From NCBI GenBank assembly GCA_035582835.1, contig JAYKAV010002441.1, positions 949,252-1,013,251 on the forward strand: DNA of 64,000 nucleotides, read 5' to 3'. The stretch comes from Phoebastria nigripes (Eukaryota; Chordata; Aves; Procellariiformes; Diomedeidae). Numbering within the stretch: position 1 is the stretch's first letter; each line of letters starts with the position of its first letter. A program made the translations under genes and the position numbers. Under the pieces are notes generated by a model. That model was not told where the DNA came from. It did no database searches and saw only the letters and a program-made list of their open reading frames with translations. Below, one piece after another: positions 51,912 to 64,000 of the stretch.

Positions 51912-54900
51912 GTCCCTTTCTTGGGAGATCCTGTACCCGCTGTAAAATATTTGTTCCTATTTATACTGTTGCAGTTGCAACAGAATATATCTGTATATAT
52001 CTACAGTTATATGTCTATCTTTATAACTCAGGGAACTAGGAATTGCTGTGATGGGAGTGTTTAGAGGTCTGACAAATCAGGCCAATTTTAAACTTTATTG
52101 AATTCATTGATTAACGATGCACTTGGTGCTGATGGGCAGTTCTTACACAACATTAATCAATACCTGTACATACAGAAAACTATTAACTTAAACAGTTGTA
52201 TTCTAAATTAGCTGTGGGTTTTACGGTGTCATGGAGCTGATGCCAGATAGTGAGTCCATATGGCTGGAGTCCCTGGTGGTTGCTTGTCTGGAGGTCAAGG
52301 TGAGCGGGCTTGAGAGATCCTCAGTGAGAAAACTCAGAACTAAACTGAATTTGTTTTCTTTCTTCTCAGGTTCTCCTTCCTTACGCCTGTGTTTACACTG
52401 TTGCCCTCCCTTTCCTCAAGGGGGGGTGGGTGTGTCTCTTCTGCTCACTGTTTTGCTTAGTTTGATTTCTTTTGTCTTCCCACTCATCCTTCTTGTGTAT
52501 TTGGGAGGGTGTCCGGCCTCTTTGCAGTCCCTTGTGCTTATCTTGCCCTCTCTCTCGCCACTTTTCCTACTTGCGTGCCTCCTATGTTCAGCTTTACCCA
52601 CCGTAGCCTTTTGGCTGATCACACTGCTCACATCCTTATCTAAAACTGCCTGGCTCACAGTATTACAAAAAACTTACATGCTATTTTTATACCATTTTAG
52701 TACACCTATATTCAAGTTCAAGGCAAGATAGTATTCATTTTATCCTGATTAGCACATCTGTGATTTGCAGGTGAGACAGGGCTCTGCTTTGGCAGGAGTC
52801 CTGACGCACCTGTGAATATCTACTCCCTTCCCACAGAGCTGGAGGGCTGCAGTTAGGGCAGAAGGATTTCTTCAGAATCCAGAAGTTCTTTCCTGGGTAA
52901 CTTAAAGAGTGAGAGCAGTTGGGGAATTAACTCTGTGGCCTGGAGGAACAAGAATGACTAGCGAAATCCTTGTTAGAGTTGTGTGACTGTTTATCTGGAT
53001 GACTGTCTTGGGGAAAAATGAAAAATACTCGTTTATTGAACTGCATAAAAGTGCTGTTGCCATTTTTATGTATACAATTAATCAAATTTAATGAATTAAA
53101 CATCTACAATTACATTTTAAGATTGATATCTCAATACTGCATTTTGGAACTGAGTTTTCCAACATCTAATCAAAACTTTTCCAAAATTTGTAAACTCGAG
53201 AGTAACCTTGTTACAGCCCTCAGCGTTTTTTCTCCCATTTTTATGTCTGACCATCAAACTGAAAATTGTTTGCACAATGTCTTGGCTAGTGGGGATTGCA
53301 AAATTTAAGCCAACAGATGCTAACTGATCTGGTCCTTCAGCAAACAATTTCTATGACATTAAATAGACCAAGAGTGTGTTTAATGAAGTGCTTCAAGTCA
53401 GCTCATGTTTTATTTAATAGAGGATTAAATATTTGCATAAAATAAGCATGAACCTTCTGGAACTGAAGATCATTTATATGTGTTGCATTTACAGGGTTTT
53501 TTTTTGTAAAAGAAAAAGCCACGCAAGGCAACCAAAGTGCAACCCAAACTATGTGCAGTACACTGAGTTCTTTGTGTCCTCTGCTATTTCCAAAAGATGG
53601 CAACGTTTTGAATGGGAGAATCAAGTCAATGAGTTAATTAGTTTGCCATCTATTTCTGTTCTCTGTAACCAAAAATATTCAGGATGACTGAAAAATGACA
53701 TGAAAGTTGCACTGTACAGATTGATAGGTTTTCTTTTTGTGTGTGTGTGTGCGCTATAAATAGGCATGTACCACTTTAACTTCTCACCATGGAATAAAGT
53801 TTCATCATTTCGTACAAGTCAATGAACATTGCACAAAGTCATGACTACATACTATGACATGGTGACTGCTTTGTGTTTCCCTTAGTGGTGTATTTTGTCA
53901 CCCTGGTATTTCAGGATCATATTTACTTGGAAGTTGAAACTGCCATAAGACATATAAGGTTCTGCAGTCCCCCTCAAATGATTGCCATTTTATAAGAAAT
54001 GGATGCCAGACTGTCATTCTGAATTGGCCATTTCACTGTAATGACTTGATTGTTAACCAAGAGATTGGGCATTGTAGGGAAGTCATTCCTGCATTTATTG
54101 GGCAAATCCAATGAAAAGGGCTGTTTTGAGGTCTGTGTGTCATAGAGGACATGGCCAGCCTGGAAGAAACCTGGATCTCAGTTCCTGCAGTAACTGGGAT
54201 AACAGTTTCTGTGGTAGGTCTGCCATTGGCTGACTTTTTGATTAATGTTACCCATAATTTCTCTGAGATGTGCTCCCCGTCACCGCCAGTGCACCTGACA
54301 GGAGGCTGCTCTGCAGCCCCTGGAAGTCCAGCCAGAAGAAAACTGCAAGTAGTTCCCTACAAGGATGATGTGGCATAACTCAGAAAATAGGTGGACAAGA
54401 CTAGAGGCAAAGTCAGGTTGTCTGTGAGAACACATATCTCGCCTTGCCGAGTCAGGACTGAGCCTGCTCTTGTGATTTACACAGGTGAAGTTACAACCTT
54501 GACTGGGAAAAGAGGGAGCGGTCAATGTAATTGTCAGCATTTCATTAATGAGATGAGAGAGATGTTCATTAACTGCTCTGAACTGCTTTGTGGAAATACA
54601 TCACTCCATGCTGGCATGCTTCTGGTGCCTGTGTCATCCACTATCTGTAGTAAGTAAGATTCAAATGAAAAAGAATTCTTTTCAGTTTACCAGGCTGTGA
54701 AGAGAAAGAAGGTCCTGAGCAGGACTAAGTGCTGTTTTCCCTTAGCCCTCTGTGAGGGAAGCTGAAGCCAGAACTCAGAGAGGGAGGTAGTGCCCTCTTC
54801 AGTGTGACAAGACGGTTTTCATGCACAAGCATAGCAATTCACTGTCTCCATTTGAAGACTATTGTATCATCTGTCATTTCAGCAGATACTCTGTCTTTTC

Positions 54901-54979
54901 TGGGTTGGAGAGCAGAGCTGGGTATATTAACAGTTTCCTCACATTCTGAGCATTACTTAGCAAGCTCTCTGAGGAATTT
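51912..54979. other. Non-coding stretch
   Basis: Unique sequence with a short GT repeat near 53739-53752. The hydrophobic 166-codon frame at 52231-52731 is not supported as a gene. Confidence 0.5.
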
Positions 54980-55072
54980 GGAAATTTACTTAGTACTTAT
55001 TGGAAATAAGTTGGAAATTGGGAAATTTAATTTGACTTATTGGAAATCTGGAAATTCAATTAGTACTTACAC
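54980..55072 (+). repeat. Degenerate three-copy tandem repeat
   Basis: Three imperfect units beginning GGAAATT(T/C)A and including (AGT)ACTTA(TT), about 30 bp each. It looks like a small local slippage repeat. Confidence 0.6.
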
Positions 55073-56379
55073 TGGGACAGCTGTAGGATCTATGTTCTAT
55101 TAAACCAGCATCAAAGACATGAAACCCTGCAGCTTGTCTGAGCCACCGGTCCTTTTCAGAAGATACCAAGGCTCTGCTGTTCAGACACCCTCCTCCTCCA
55201 GATTTTCTGAGCACACTGATGCAATGGGAATCTTTCACCTGCTCTCCCCTTCTGCCGGGGCAACATCTGTGGTTTTCTAAAAAGCACTGAGTTCTCTGGT
55301 AAGTAAAAAGTGCCATCAGCAGGCAAATGCAGTGACCTTCCATACAGTATTTACAACCTGTACCCCAATGTCCCATAAAGGCTTTTAATTTGTAAAGGAA
55401 ACTCCACAGGAAACATTGGTTTTTACTTGGAAATGAATTGCTTGTTGCTTTGGTAATGATTTGCAAGCATATAAAAGGCAGTGTACTTCCCTTTGGTTTT
55501 GACTTCTAAATTATCCTGCAAAGCATCTTTACTGACATTGTGCTTTTTTCCCCATGTATGAAGGGATGGTGATACTTACTCCCTGTGAGAGCCTGCCCTT
55601 GTTCCTCAGACTGGCTTTTCTGTCCATGTTAGTCTGTGTGTCTGGCTGTACGTACATGAATGTAGGTGTTATACAGGTGCATTTCTATATGTGTACCTAC
55701 TAGGAATGCATGCTCAGCCTCACTACCCGTTGGACCTGGGGCATGAAGTTGTGGCAGCCTCGCCTGTGTCAGGCTGCCAGATGCAGCAACTCCTTATATG
55801 TAGCTTTTGCACTTTTAATTTACAGATGTTTCCCTCTCTTAGCTCTTTTATCAGTTATTCAACTTTTCAGGCATTTTCATGTTTGGGAAGAGAAAACTGT
55901 TTCAGTGCCTGACCTCTGTCCTTGTAGACTAATGGTCTGAAATGACATTGCTGCCTTAACTGCTGTGCTCCACTCCCAAATCTTACTTTGTTTCCCTTTG
56001 CATATCGTTGTGTGCAAGTTTTTGATTAAGTTTTGTTCCTCAACGTGATTTTCTCCCTAAACAAGTGCATGCTACTGCTTAAGTAATAGTCTTGTGTAGT
56101 CCCTTGTGGGCTGAACATGAATTATTGAAAGGCCAAGTTGCATCTGAGGTGAGAACTTGCTTATTGTGAACGAATACATGGGTTTTTTGGCTCAAATCAA
56201 GTGCCCAAAAGAGAAAATCCTGTTGTGATGCTGCTGACTCTTGCACTGGTTTTGGTAACAATAGTCAGAGTTTAGCAGAATCTGCTAATACCATCTGTTG
56301 GGTGTACAGGTCAGGGCTTTTTAAAAGCAGCTCCTGAAGGTCATTCCAGACCAAATGGCTCTAGTTACTGGTTTGCAAT
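55073..56379. other. Non-coding stretch
   Basis: Unique sequence. The minus frame at 55056-55466 has no recognisable domain. Confidence 0.5.
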
Positions 56380-57015
56380 CAAATCATCATCATTTTCTTT
56401 GATTTTTGCTTTCAATTTGATAACCTTTCTCAAGGTTTCCCTGACCTGGCTTATCCAGCCCTATGTATTCAGTTATCTTAAAACTGTTCGATCTAACCGG
56501 CTCTTTTTGGAGGACTGCTGGGTTTTTTACTTTCTTTTCGTTCATGTTTTCTTGAAACNGTATTAGAAAAAACATGACATTTGCATCAGTTTTTTCAATT
56601 GTTTCTCTTTTATGTGCATTCGTTAGCTCCTCTTCTAATATTTTTATGTGATTGCAGCTTTATTTCTTGACTTCAACATTTCTTGACTTCAGCATACGTG
56701 ATCTCTCACTTAAGTTCTCCAGGTTTTCTCTGTTAAAAGGACTTTCTAATTTTGACTGACACCGAGTGTTACTGATCATGGATGAAATTTGTGCTATCTC
56801 CACAAGCATGTTTGTTAACAACTCACACATTCTTAGTGTTTGCAAACAATCAGATGGCTCTTGGCAAATTTTTTCAAGAACAACCTGCAGTAGGTTGATC
56901 TGTTCTCTGTAGGTTGATCACTGAGGCTGAATCATTACAAGCCAGTGTCTCCTGGCTAATTTGCTAAGTGTCATGCTCTAAGGTCAGGGTCAGTTTAAAA
57001 TCTTCATTATTTTGG
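56380..57015 (-). pseudogene. Coiled-coil protein relic, frameshifted
   Basis: The minus strand gives a run of protein-like, K/E-rich segments that change frame. In order they are QISQETLACNDSASVINLQ, YREQINLLQVVLEKICQEP, CLQTLRMCELLTNMLVEIAQ, ESPFNRENLENLSERSR, a stop, ILEEELTNAHKRETIEKTD, a shift at a T6 run to SRKHERKESKKPSSPPKRA, and after another shift ISQVRETLRKVIKLKAKIK. Heptad-like helices followed by a basic Ser/Pro segment would suit a cytoskeletal, kinesin-like or chromatin protein, but I cannot name it. Because it is continuous over about 630 bp without clear splice sites, a processed copy or a single large decayed exon is likely. A 16-bp tandem duplication lies beside the internal stop. 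Confidence 0.4.
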
Positions 57016-60000
57016 CTGCCTCACTGGAAAAGTTTTACAAACTATGTGACTATACCTTGCGTAGATTACAGGTTTGTAGGGTGGGACAGTCCTTTGTGTC
57101 TGCAGAGTGCTTAGTATCTTACACTAGCCCTGGTTTTGACTGGATCACTTTGCTGCTGCTGCATCAGTCTATAAAAACTGTCTATAAAGCAACAATCTTA
57201 AGTGTGCAGAATAGCCCTTTGAAATGTGTGGTGGGAATAAAATGTTAAGATGAATTAAACCCTTATTGCTGTTACTCTCTCTAGTAATTTTGGTCAATCA
57301 GATCCTTGCCCTGTGCTGATAAAATCCTATTTTATCTGAAAAGAAGTCCAAGGATCTGCTGCAAAGATCACTGAAATTAGTGGGAAAAACCCTCATGATT
57401 TAGACTGTACAGCCTTTAGGGCATGCACTGCAATTTTAGTCAGGTTTGAATGGAGCCGAACGCGAGGAATCGATGGTGACTTCAATTCCTTGATGCGCTG
57501 CCACAGGACAAAACAAGTAATTAGTAGCTGATGCCAGTGGTGTAAATGCTCCACTTCAAGTAATATATGAGAAGATATTATGGGGGGAAATATTTAAGCT
57601 CCTAGTGTAATTTGTAAATGTCTTTGAAGAAGATTTTTTTTCCTAGGCAATGTGAACTAAAAATGTAAAAAAGAGATGGCAGCAGTAAGGTTGCACTTGG
57701 CATGCTGAACGATCGAAATCTTCAATTCCTACAGCTTCAAATTCTTGTTGCACTTACATCCTATTGACTCAGTAACCTTTTAATATTTTCCTGTGATTTA
57801 GTGTTAAATAATCACTCTTAAAGAGCTACTTGGAGTTAACAGCCTGCTTTCAATGACGTTGTTTATCTTTATTACTTTCTCTTCCAAGGTTATTTGGCAG
57901 TCATATAGCAAGGTAGCTAGAGATTTAAGAGTTCATTGATAAAGAAAATTCAGGCAATGGCATCTTATTCTGTACATACTCAGGACACTGGTGATCTGAG
58001 AGTTCACTGTGGAAGAAATTATTTCCTTCATGCTGGCATGATCTGAGTCTTTTTGGTGGCCTCTAACTAGTTGACCAAAAGACAACAGTCACGTATCCTA
58101 AGAGGAATGGAGGGACAGAACAACTTGGCAATAGAGGTTTGAGCTCAGGTGAGAGAGTTAAATGCCTTTTGCTTGAGCTATAAAAAATTACTTTAAAATA
58201 TAGAAATTGATAAAGAGGGAGAGCAAGTGTTAATTTGTTCTGATTATATAGTACCAAATCCCTTAGGAGTGCCTGATAAATTTAACAGAGAGCATTAATG
58301 GGAAATTCGTTAGGATTTTAAATTTTGTTTGAAATAAGGAAAGCTCCCCTCTTCTGGTAGGTCTCCAGAGGACTTTGTGTGTATGTTTGGTATAAATAAG
58401 CGTGGAACAATCTTTGACCAAGCACCCTGGAAACTGCTGCCTCTTCCATGGTCTTTCTAAAGGGCATTTCTAAAGACCACTCAAATTGCAGCAGCAGTTT
58501 TCTCCGCTGAGTCGAGGCACCCATTCCTCCAGGCTTGGAAATCCGCATTTCACATACCAAGGCAATGGAGCAGGTCTTTCTCTCACTGTGAACATTTATG
58601 CTCTTTGTTGTAATGAGGTTTAGAAACCACAGGGAACAACTGATCTTCGTCCAGTCACTGCTTTCTTCTCTGTTTCTTCCAAGTGTTACTTGTCATGCTC
58701 CTTCCTAACTGTTTTACAGTTTGTCAGCTGCTTAGCTGATCTAAATATCTTCCCAGACCGTCCTTGTTCTAAGATAGCTGTTTTAGGATTTATTTTGCAA
58801 AATGCTCCTCTGTCCTTACACTTGATCTGACTGGATTTTGCACACATCAGGAAGAAGTCTTTGTCAGATGCTCGTGCCTCAGAGCGTGCACCTTTAGATA
58901 ATTTTAAAATGCTTTAAACAATGTATCTGAAGAGCTTTTCTGCAAGTTATTAGCAATATCCTTGTATTGTCTCAGTCATCAGCCAGCCCTATGTCTGGTG
59001 ATGAGATACTGCACATATGCACAGCAAGAAAGTTGCCTGGCCAAGAGATGAGAAAATCTAAGTAGTCAGACACACTGAATACATGCTATTGCTAGAGGTT
59101 AGATGGGGAGTAGAGACAAAGAATTCAGTCTGCTTCCACTTACATGAGCAGTGAGTGGCTGCTAGACTAAGATTTAATTTCCACCTCTTTCCCCTTTTCA
59201 CAATTTCATTTCTGTAACTGTTAGGACTATGGGGAAAAAAGAGTCTGTTCTCCAGTTCTTCCAGTGGAGTGTTTAACACCTTGCCACTGTTCACATGCTA
59301 TAGTTGGAGTAAGAGCATGTATACTGCTTTGAGGATTAAGTGAAAGGCAGTTCATTCCTCACTTTTGCAACATATTCAGCCTTTTCTGGATCTGTTTTAG
59401 TGACAGTTTTTCAGATGGTGGGATTCTGTGTTTGTGTGAATGCTTGTTTTTCCCTATGCCTAAAACCAAGATGTGTAAGATGGCTGGAAACTCAGAACCC
59501 AAAGCTCTTTTTTTCTGTCTGTTTATGGTTTCTCATGAAACCTTTCTGAAAGGTGGATAATTCATAGGGATCCACCTTTTCTTTTGAAGCCCTCTGTCAG
59601 TGGAAGTATCCCAGATGTGCAATAACTGTTTACTTTCTTATTGGTCTGTTGAGTTTTGCCATGGACTTGCCTGAGATGAGAGCCATTGCTCTCAGCATGC
59701 AGAGATTGAGCTGTCCATGTCCAGAAGCCGTTTGTCAGATGGTAGCCATATTTAAAAAAAAAAAAAGTACTTCAAAGGTGATGAGCTACAGCCAGGAGCT
59801 GGTGATCTGTGTAAGGCTAATGAGGATGCAGGAGAAAGGAGATTCTTTGTTTTCCTGTGGTAACTCCCCAGTTTTCACTTTCTTCCTTCAGACTGTTGTG
59901 ATTCCATGAACAGAATATGTAGATGCTGTAACTGACTCCCCTTAAGTCATGTTTCCTACTTCCAGCTTTCATTCAGAGATAAGATCATTTCTGTCTAGCA

Positions 60001-61117
60001 CTGTATAGTACTCTCTGGTCACTAGGACATAAAACAAACATCACAGCAAACAACCAAAGTTTCATGTAGCTACACTACACTAATATGTGTGTGTATTTCC
60101 AAAATGTTAGTTTAGGTGAAAAAGCCTGGATGCTTGTCTGAAATGCGGGCTTCATCAACCATAAGCTACTTCTGGGATCATGCCAGAAATAAGTGGATGA
60201 CTTCTGAGATGAAGGAAATCTGAGGTAATCTACTTAATTGCCCTGGCCCAAAAAATCTATTAATCTATAAACACAGTCACACATTAGCTGCCTCTGCTAC
60301 AATATGACCAAGTAGTTGACAAATGATCTTTACATATGGAAGCCATTAGCAGTGGGGTTGTAGAGAAATCCCTCGTGATATGGGTGTGACCAGGAAGGCC
60401 CTCAGCACTTCTCCAAACTATGTAGTTTCGATGTCCTTATACAGACTTAGCCTCTCTCTGAAGAGAGGGACCCGTGCCACATAACCCACATGCTGTGGCT
60501 CTCAGGGACTGGACTAGAGGCTGCTGAGCAGAGAGCAGTTGAAAATGCAGCCATGGTGTTTGAACACCTCTTCGATTTTACAGGCAAAAGAGGCTCTTCC
60601 CTGAGGAGCAGCTATGCTCCACAGCTTCTCTGGCTGTCCAGACAGGCAGGAGGGATGGAGATGCACGTCGGTATGCTAGGAATCAGTCCCTACTAGTTTA
60701 TCCAGAGATACTTACCTCACTGAATGCCTGTGTTTGAAAATGAAACCCCTGTATGCAGTACTGAAAGTCTCAGCTTTGATTTCAGCTGTATGGAAAATTT
60801 TGAGCTTTAAGAAGTGCTGACTTGACTGGTTGTCACGTGGCTGTTAGTGGCCCTCAGACGCTGATTGTTCAGTGAATTGTTTGGGAAAGAGCAGAGAAGT
60901 ATCTGCATGTTGTCAGCTCAGTGTTAATATAATTATCCTTTTCTTCTGGAGTAAAGGAATGGTTTAGCACAGAGCTCCTAGAGTAGGAAAGACGCTCTAC
61001 CAAAGAGCAATAAAACAAAGATTTTTACGATTCCTGCAATTGAGAAAATAAAAAATGGAGAAAGATCCAATTCCTCTTTTTAAAAGCTATTAATAACTAG
61101 TAGTGGTAATACAAATA
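57016..61117. other. Non-coding stretch
   Basis: Unique sequence. Weak coiled-coil-like codons may extend the relic a little to the right of 57015. A block with several retained CpGs lies at 57447-57560. Nothing else is supported. Confidence 0.5.
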
Positions 61118-61655
61118 TGTTGTGGTTTAACCGTAGCTAGCAACTAAACACCATGCAGCCGCTCGCTCCCCCCGCCACCTCCAGTAGGAGGGAGGAGAGA
61201 ATCGGGAAGGCCAAAGTGGGAAAACTTGTCAGTTGAGATAAAAACAGTTTAATAATTGAAATAGAACAAAGTAGAACAGTAATAATAATAACAACAACAN
61301 TAATAGAATATACAAAGCAGGTGATGCACAATGCAACTGCTCACCAACCGACGCATAGCCTGTCCCGTGTTGCAAGACCCCCACTTTCCGGACCATACCT
61401 CCTAATTATATAATGAGCATGATGTCATATGGTATGGAATACCCCATTGGCCAGCTGGGCTAGCTGTCCCGGCTATGCTCCCTCCCAGCTTCCCCTGCAC
61501 CCAGCAGAGCATGGGAAGCCGAAGAGTCTTTGACCAGTGTAAGCACCACTTAGCAACAACTAAAACATCAATGTGCCATCAACATTCTTCTCATACCAAA
61601 CCCAAAACACAGCACTAGAAAGAAAATTAACTCTTTCCCAGCTGGAACCAGGACA
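61118..61655 (-). mobile_element. Solo LTR copy G
   Basis: On the minus strand it runs from TGTCCTGGTTCCAGCTGGG to GGTTAAACCACAACA. Flanks AAATA and AAATG match at four of five positions. Beta 5' module with 3' module I, including an AT-rich simple repeat near 61281-61310. The CRE is mutated to TGATGTCA and the TATA region is degenerate, so it is probably silent. Confidence 0.92.
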
Positions 61656-63950
61656 AAATGTAAAGAGCATGGAAAATGCTAGAAGACAATTCTGAAGCAC
61701 ACATTCCATTTCTCTGCAGACTGGAAGTAAATTCAAATGCAAAATGTATCAAACATAAGGGCTCAACAGGAAGAATGTAAACATTATCCTTAAGTTATTG
61801 AAGTTTAATCAGCTATATCCATAAAAGACAAACAAATAGCAGAGCAAGGAAAAAAGTGTAGTTCACAATATATTGAAACAAACAGTATAATCTGAAGAAA
61901 ACAAAGTGCACACTTACAGCATGTCATATACGTTTATTTAAAATAAAAGTTTTAGTTGAACCTGTTCAGAACACTCAAAACTCAGAACTCAGTGAATAAG
62001 TCCATTAAAACTAAAGTCACAAATGTAAGATTTGAAGGAGAATTAAAGTTAGTACATTTAGAAGTGCTTACTAGATAGCTCATCTAATGGATGCAGAAAA
62101 ACCTTTTCATAGAATACTTCTTTTTACTGATGCAAATACCCATTGTCAGTTGATTCTGTGCAATTATTGTTTGGGATTGCTGAATTCACTGTATCTCTAA
62201 CTTGTGGCTGTGAGCTGGGATTTAAGATTATGTTTGGGAGGAGAAAGAACACTTGAATATCTGTGGGTATGAATTCAGCTAGCAGGGTCATAACCAAAGT
62301 TTGCATTTGAGAATGATTGTTTTACAATATATTTAGCCAAGCATGGGCAGTACAGTTTTATTGCATTACAGAGAAAACAGAAGATCACATTCTTCCTCCA
62401 TTCTGGAGTGCTTTGAGTTCTGTGTAATTAGTAAGTATCATTGTTTTCATTTAGATGAGGAAACTTGAGTTTTGGAAAATGAAGTCCGAAAGAAGTACAT
62501 CAACATTTGCATCATCATTGCCCTAATAAAACCAGTAGCTGACCTGATGAAGGCCTTTACGGAACTAGATACCAAGTCCTTCTCAGGTCTGGGTACCTAG
62601 AGGAGCTGGATTCAGTTGTCAGAAAAAAGCTGTGGTGGGGCTTCAGGTTAGCGACAGTTTTGAGATAGATCTGTCTAGATCTTCGCCCCTAGTGAGCTCA
62701 CCCAAAAGACCAAACGCTCTTTGAATGCAGATGAGGTGTGAGTCACAGTTTGCTTTGTGAATAAAGAAAACTCTTAAGTGATTACATCAGAACAAAACCA
62801 AAAGCAATTTCCACCTCACTTGTCCTTGCCCACTGTGTCTTTAGGAGAGTCTCTTGCTTCCACCTTTGGAGTCAGGCCTGCAAGCTGTAGTGAACCTTGA
62901 GCAGGTGACTGCAGTCCAAGTGAGATGTTTTTTCCTTCACCTGTGAGGCCTGGCTGTATGTTCGTGGTTTCCTGTCACAGTGTTATGCCTTATTTATGTG
63001 ACCTGAAGGTTCCCAGAGCTGTGACGACTTTCTCTCTCATGTGACTGCCACATTTTGCAGTGTGGTGCTTGCCCTGAACAGGCTCTGTGGCTGCCTGAGA
63101 AAAGGGAAGAAGGTATATTCTTTTTGTAGAGGGTTCGGCTTTGCCCTGCCTTCAGAAAGTGGCATAGCCCACACTGAAAACAAGCAGATTGTACATGTCA
63201 TCTGTCTCACGTGATAAAAAGGAAAACTGAAGAGGCCAAGGGGCCAAACAGCTATTCCCTGGGAAAACTTCAGAGCAGAGTTGTAGGGCTTGTGACATCT
63301 TCTCCTAAGGATGGAGCTAGAGAAGCAAACCTGTTCAGACCTTCCTGTGAGTGAGCAGCCCTCCTGTGGCCTGCCCTAGTCCAAGAGGAAGGCTTTTCCT
63401 CCCGAGCTTTCCCTGAGGGAGCATCCACAGGCCCTTTGACACTGGCAGTGGGCTGGTCTGCTTCTTTTCAGGGTTCTCTTCCCAGACCCTGTGGCCTTCC
63501 TGCTGTTGTGAAGTTTGGCACAGCCTCTAGACTCCGAAGATTTGGCACAAACCCTCTGCGTTACTTGCTAAAGGTTTGTTTTTCTAGATTTTCTCTGTTC
63601 GTTTCTAAGCACGTAAGATTCACTTGCCTGTTCCTTTAGAAACCTCTGGGATTGTTTTGTATTATGTATCAGTGTCCTCTCTGGAGCTTAGTGTACCAGG
63701 TTGTCTTCAGAAGTACATGGTTCACACACATCATGCAAAACACAATACTTCATTCCTCATGTTTTCTCTATGTTGAGTAAGCAAGTACGGTCTGGGGATT
63801 GTAACTGCTATTTGCTTACGTAGGTTATCAGAGCATGAAAATTGTTTTAATACCATGTCTGCAGTTTGCTCATTCTTTTGAAAACCGTGTAAAGTTACAA
63901 AACACTTTAGTAGCCTGTGTCTAAGTCATCCCTCTATTTCCTACTCTTAG
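61656..63950. other. Non-coding stretch before the final exon
   Basis: Unique sequence, probably intronic given the acceptor at its right end. No repeat is recognised. Confidence 0.5.
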
Positions 63951-64000
63951 GCACAAGGATATGATCGCGAGCACGTGAAGATCTTGGGATCCAAAGAGCC
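63951..64000 (+). CDS. 5' part of an internal coding exon, cut by the window edge
   Basis: A strong 3' splice site (TCCCTCTATTTCCTACTCTTAG, ending at 63950) is followed by 50 bases in which only one plus-strand frame is open. That frame starts at the first exonic base (phase 0). It reads AQGYDREHVKILGSKE and uses GC-rich codons unlike the surrounding AT-rich DNA. I cannot name the protein from 16 residues. The CpG island at 29840-30560 on the same strand could be its promoter. Confidence 0.5.

Noticed and set aside
52231..52731. 166-codon hydrophobic plus-strand frame
   Set aside because: Leu/Ser-rich from pyrimidine-rich DNA. There is no conserved motif, promoter or splice context.
1..64000. 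CRISPR arrays, bacterial operons, tRNA or rRNA genes
   Set aside because: None seen. The repeats, splice signals and composition are those of a bird nuclear genome.

Overview
The window looks like nuclear DNA from a bird, probably a neoavian. The repeats are CR1 LINEs, some ending in the avian ATTCTATG tail repeat, and solo LTRs of one endogenous-retrovirus superfamily. I see no L1 or Alu-type repeats. Most of the sequence is AT-rich and non-coding. No complete intact protein gene is visible, so the window is mainly intergenic and intronic.

Left part (1-13 kb): an exon-like segment with one membrane helix lies on the minus strand at 219-439. A decayed perilipin gene, PLIN3-like, lies on the minus strand at 4803-7620. 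Four of its exons can be followed with their splice sites, but they carry about four frameshifts, and the N-terminal PAT domain was not found. A solo LTR in the same orientation (7735-8308) begins 114 bp upstream of the first surviving exon. A second weak membrane-type exon candidate is at 12399-12604, next to a CR1 3' fragment.

Middle (13-48 kb): long unique non-coding stretches hold solo LTRs, a very old CR1 copy of about 0.95 kb (24380-25330), a second ancient CR1 tail (32858-32972), and younger CR1 tails. A CpG island at 29840-30560 contains two good 5' splice donors and is the best promoter and first-exon candidate in the window. A 200-bp homopurine tract lies at 43921-44120.

Right part (48-64 kb): a 1.55-kb 5'-truncated CR1 carries a dead reverse transcriptase. 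A patchwork coiled-coil coding relic lies on the minus strand (56380-57015). At the right edge a strong 3' splice site opens a coding exon (63951 to past the end). The CpG island and this exon are both on the plus strand, so one gene with a first intron of about 33 kb is possible but unproven.

Seven solo LTRs (about 3.8 kb, 6% of the window) share ends and a U5-like region. They are built from two alternative 5' modules and two alternative 3' modules. Three have exact 5-bp target duplications and two have near-exact ones. Three keep a perfect CRE (TGACGTCA) just upstream of a TATA box.
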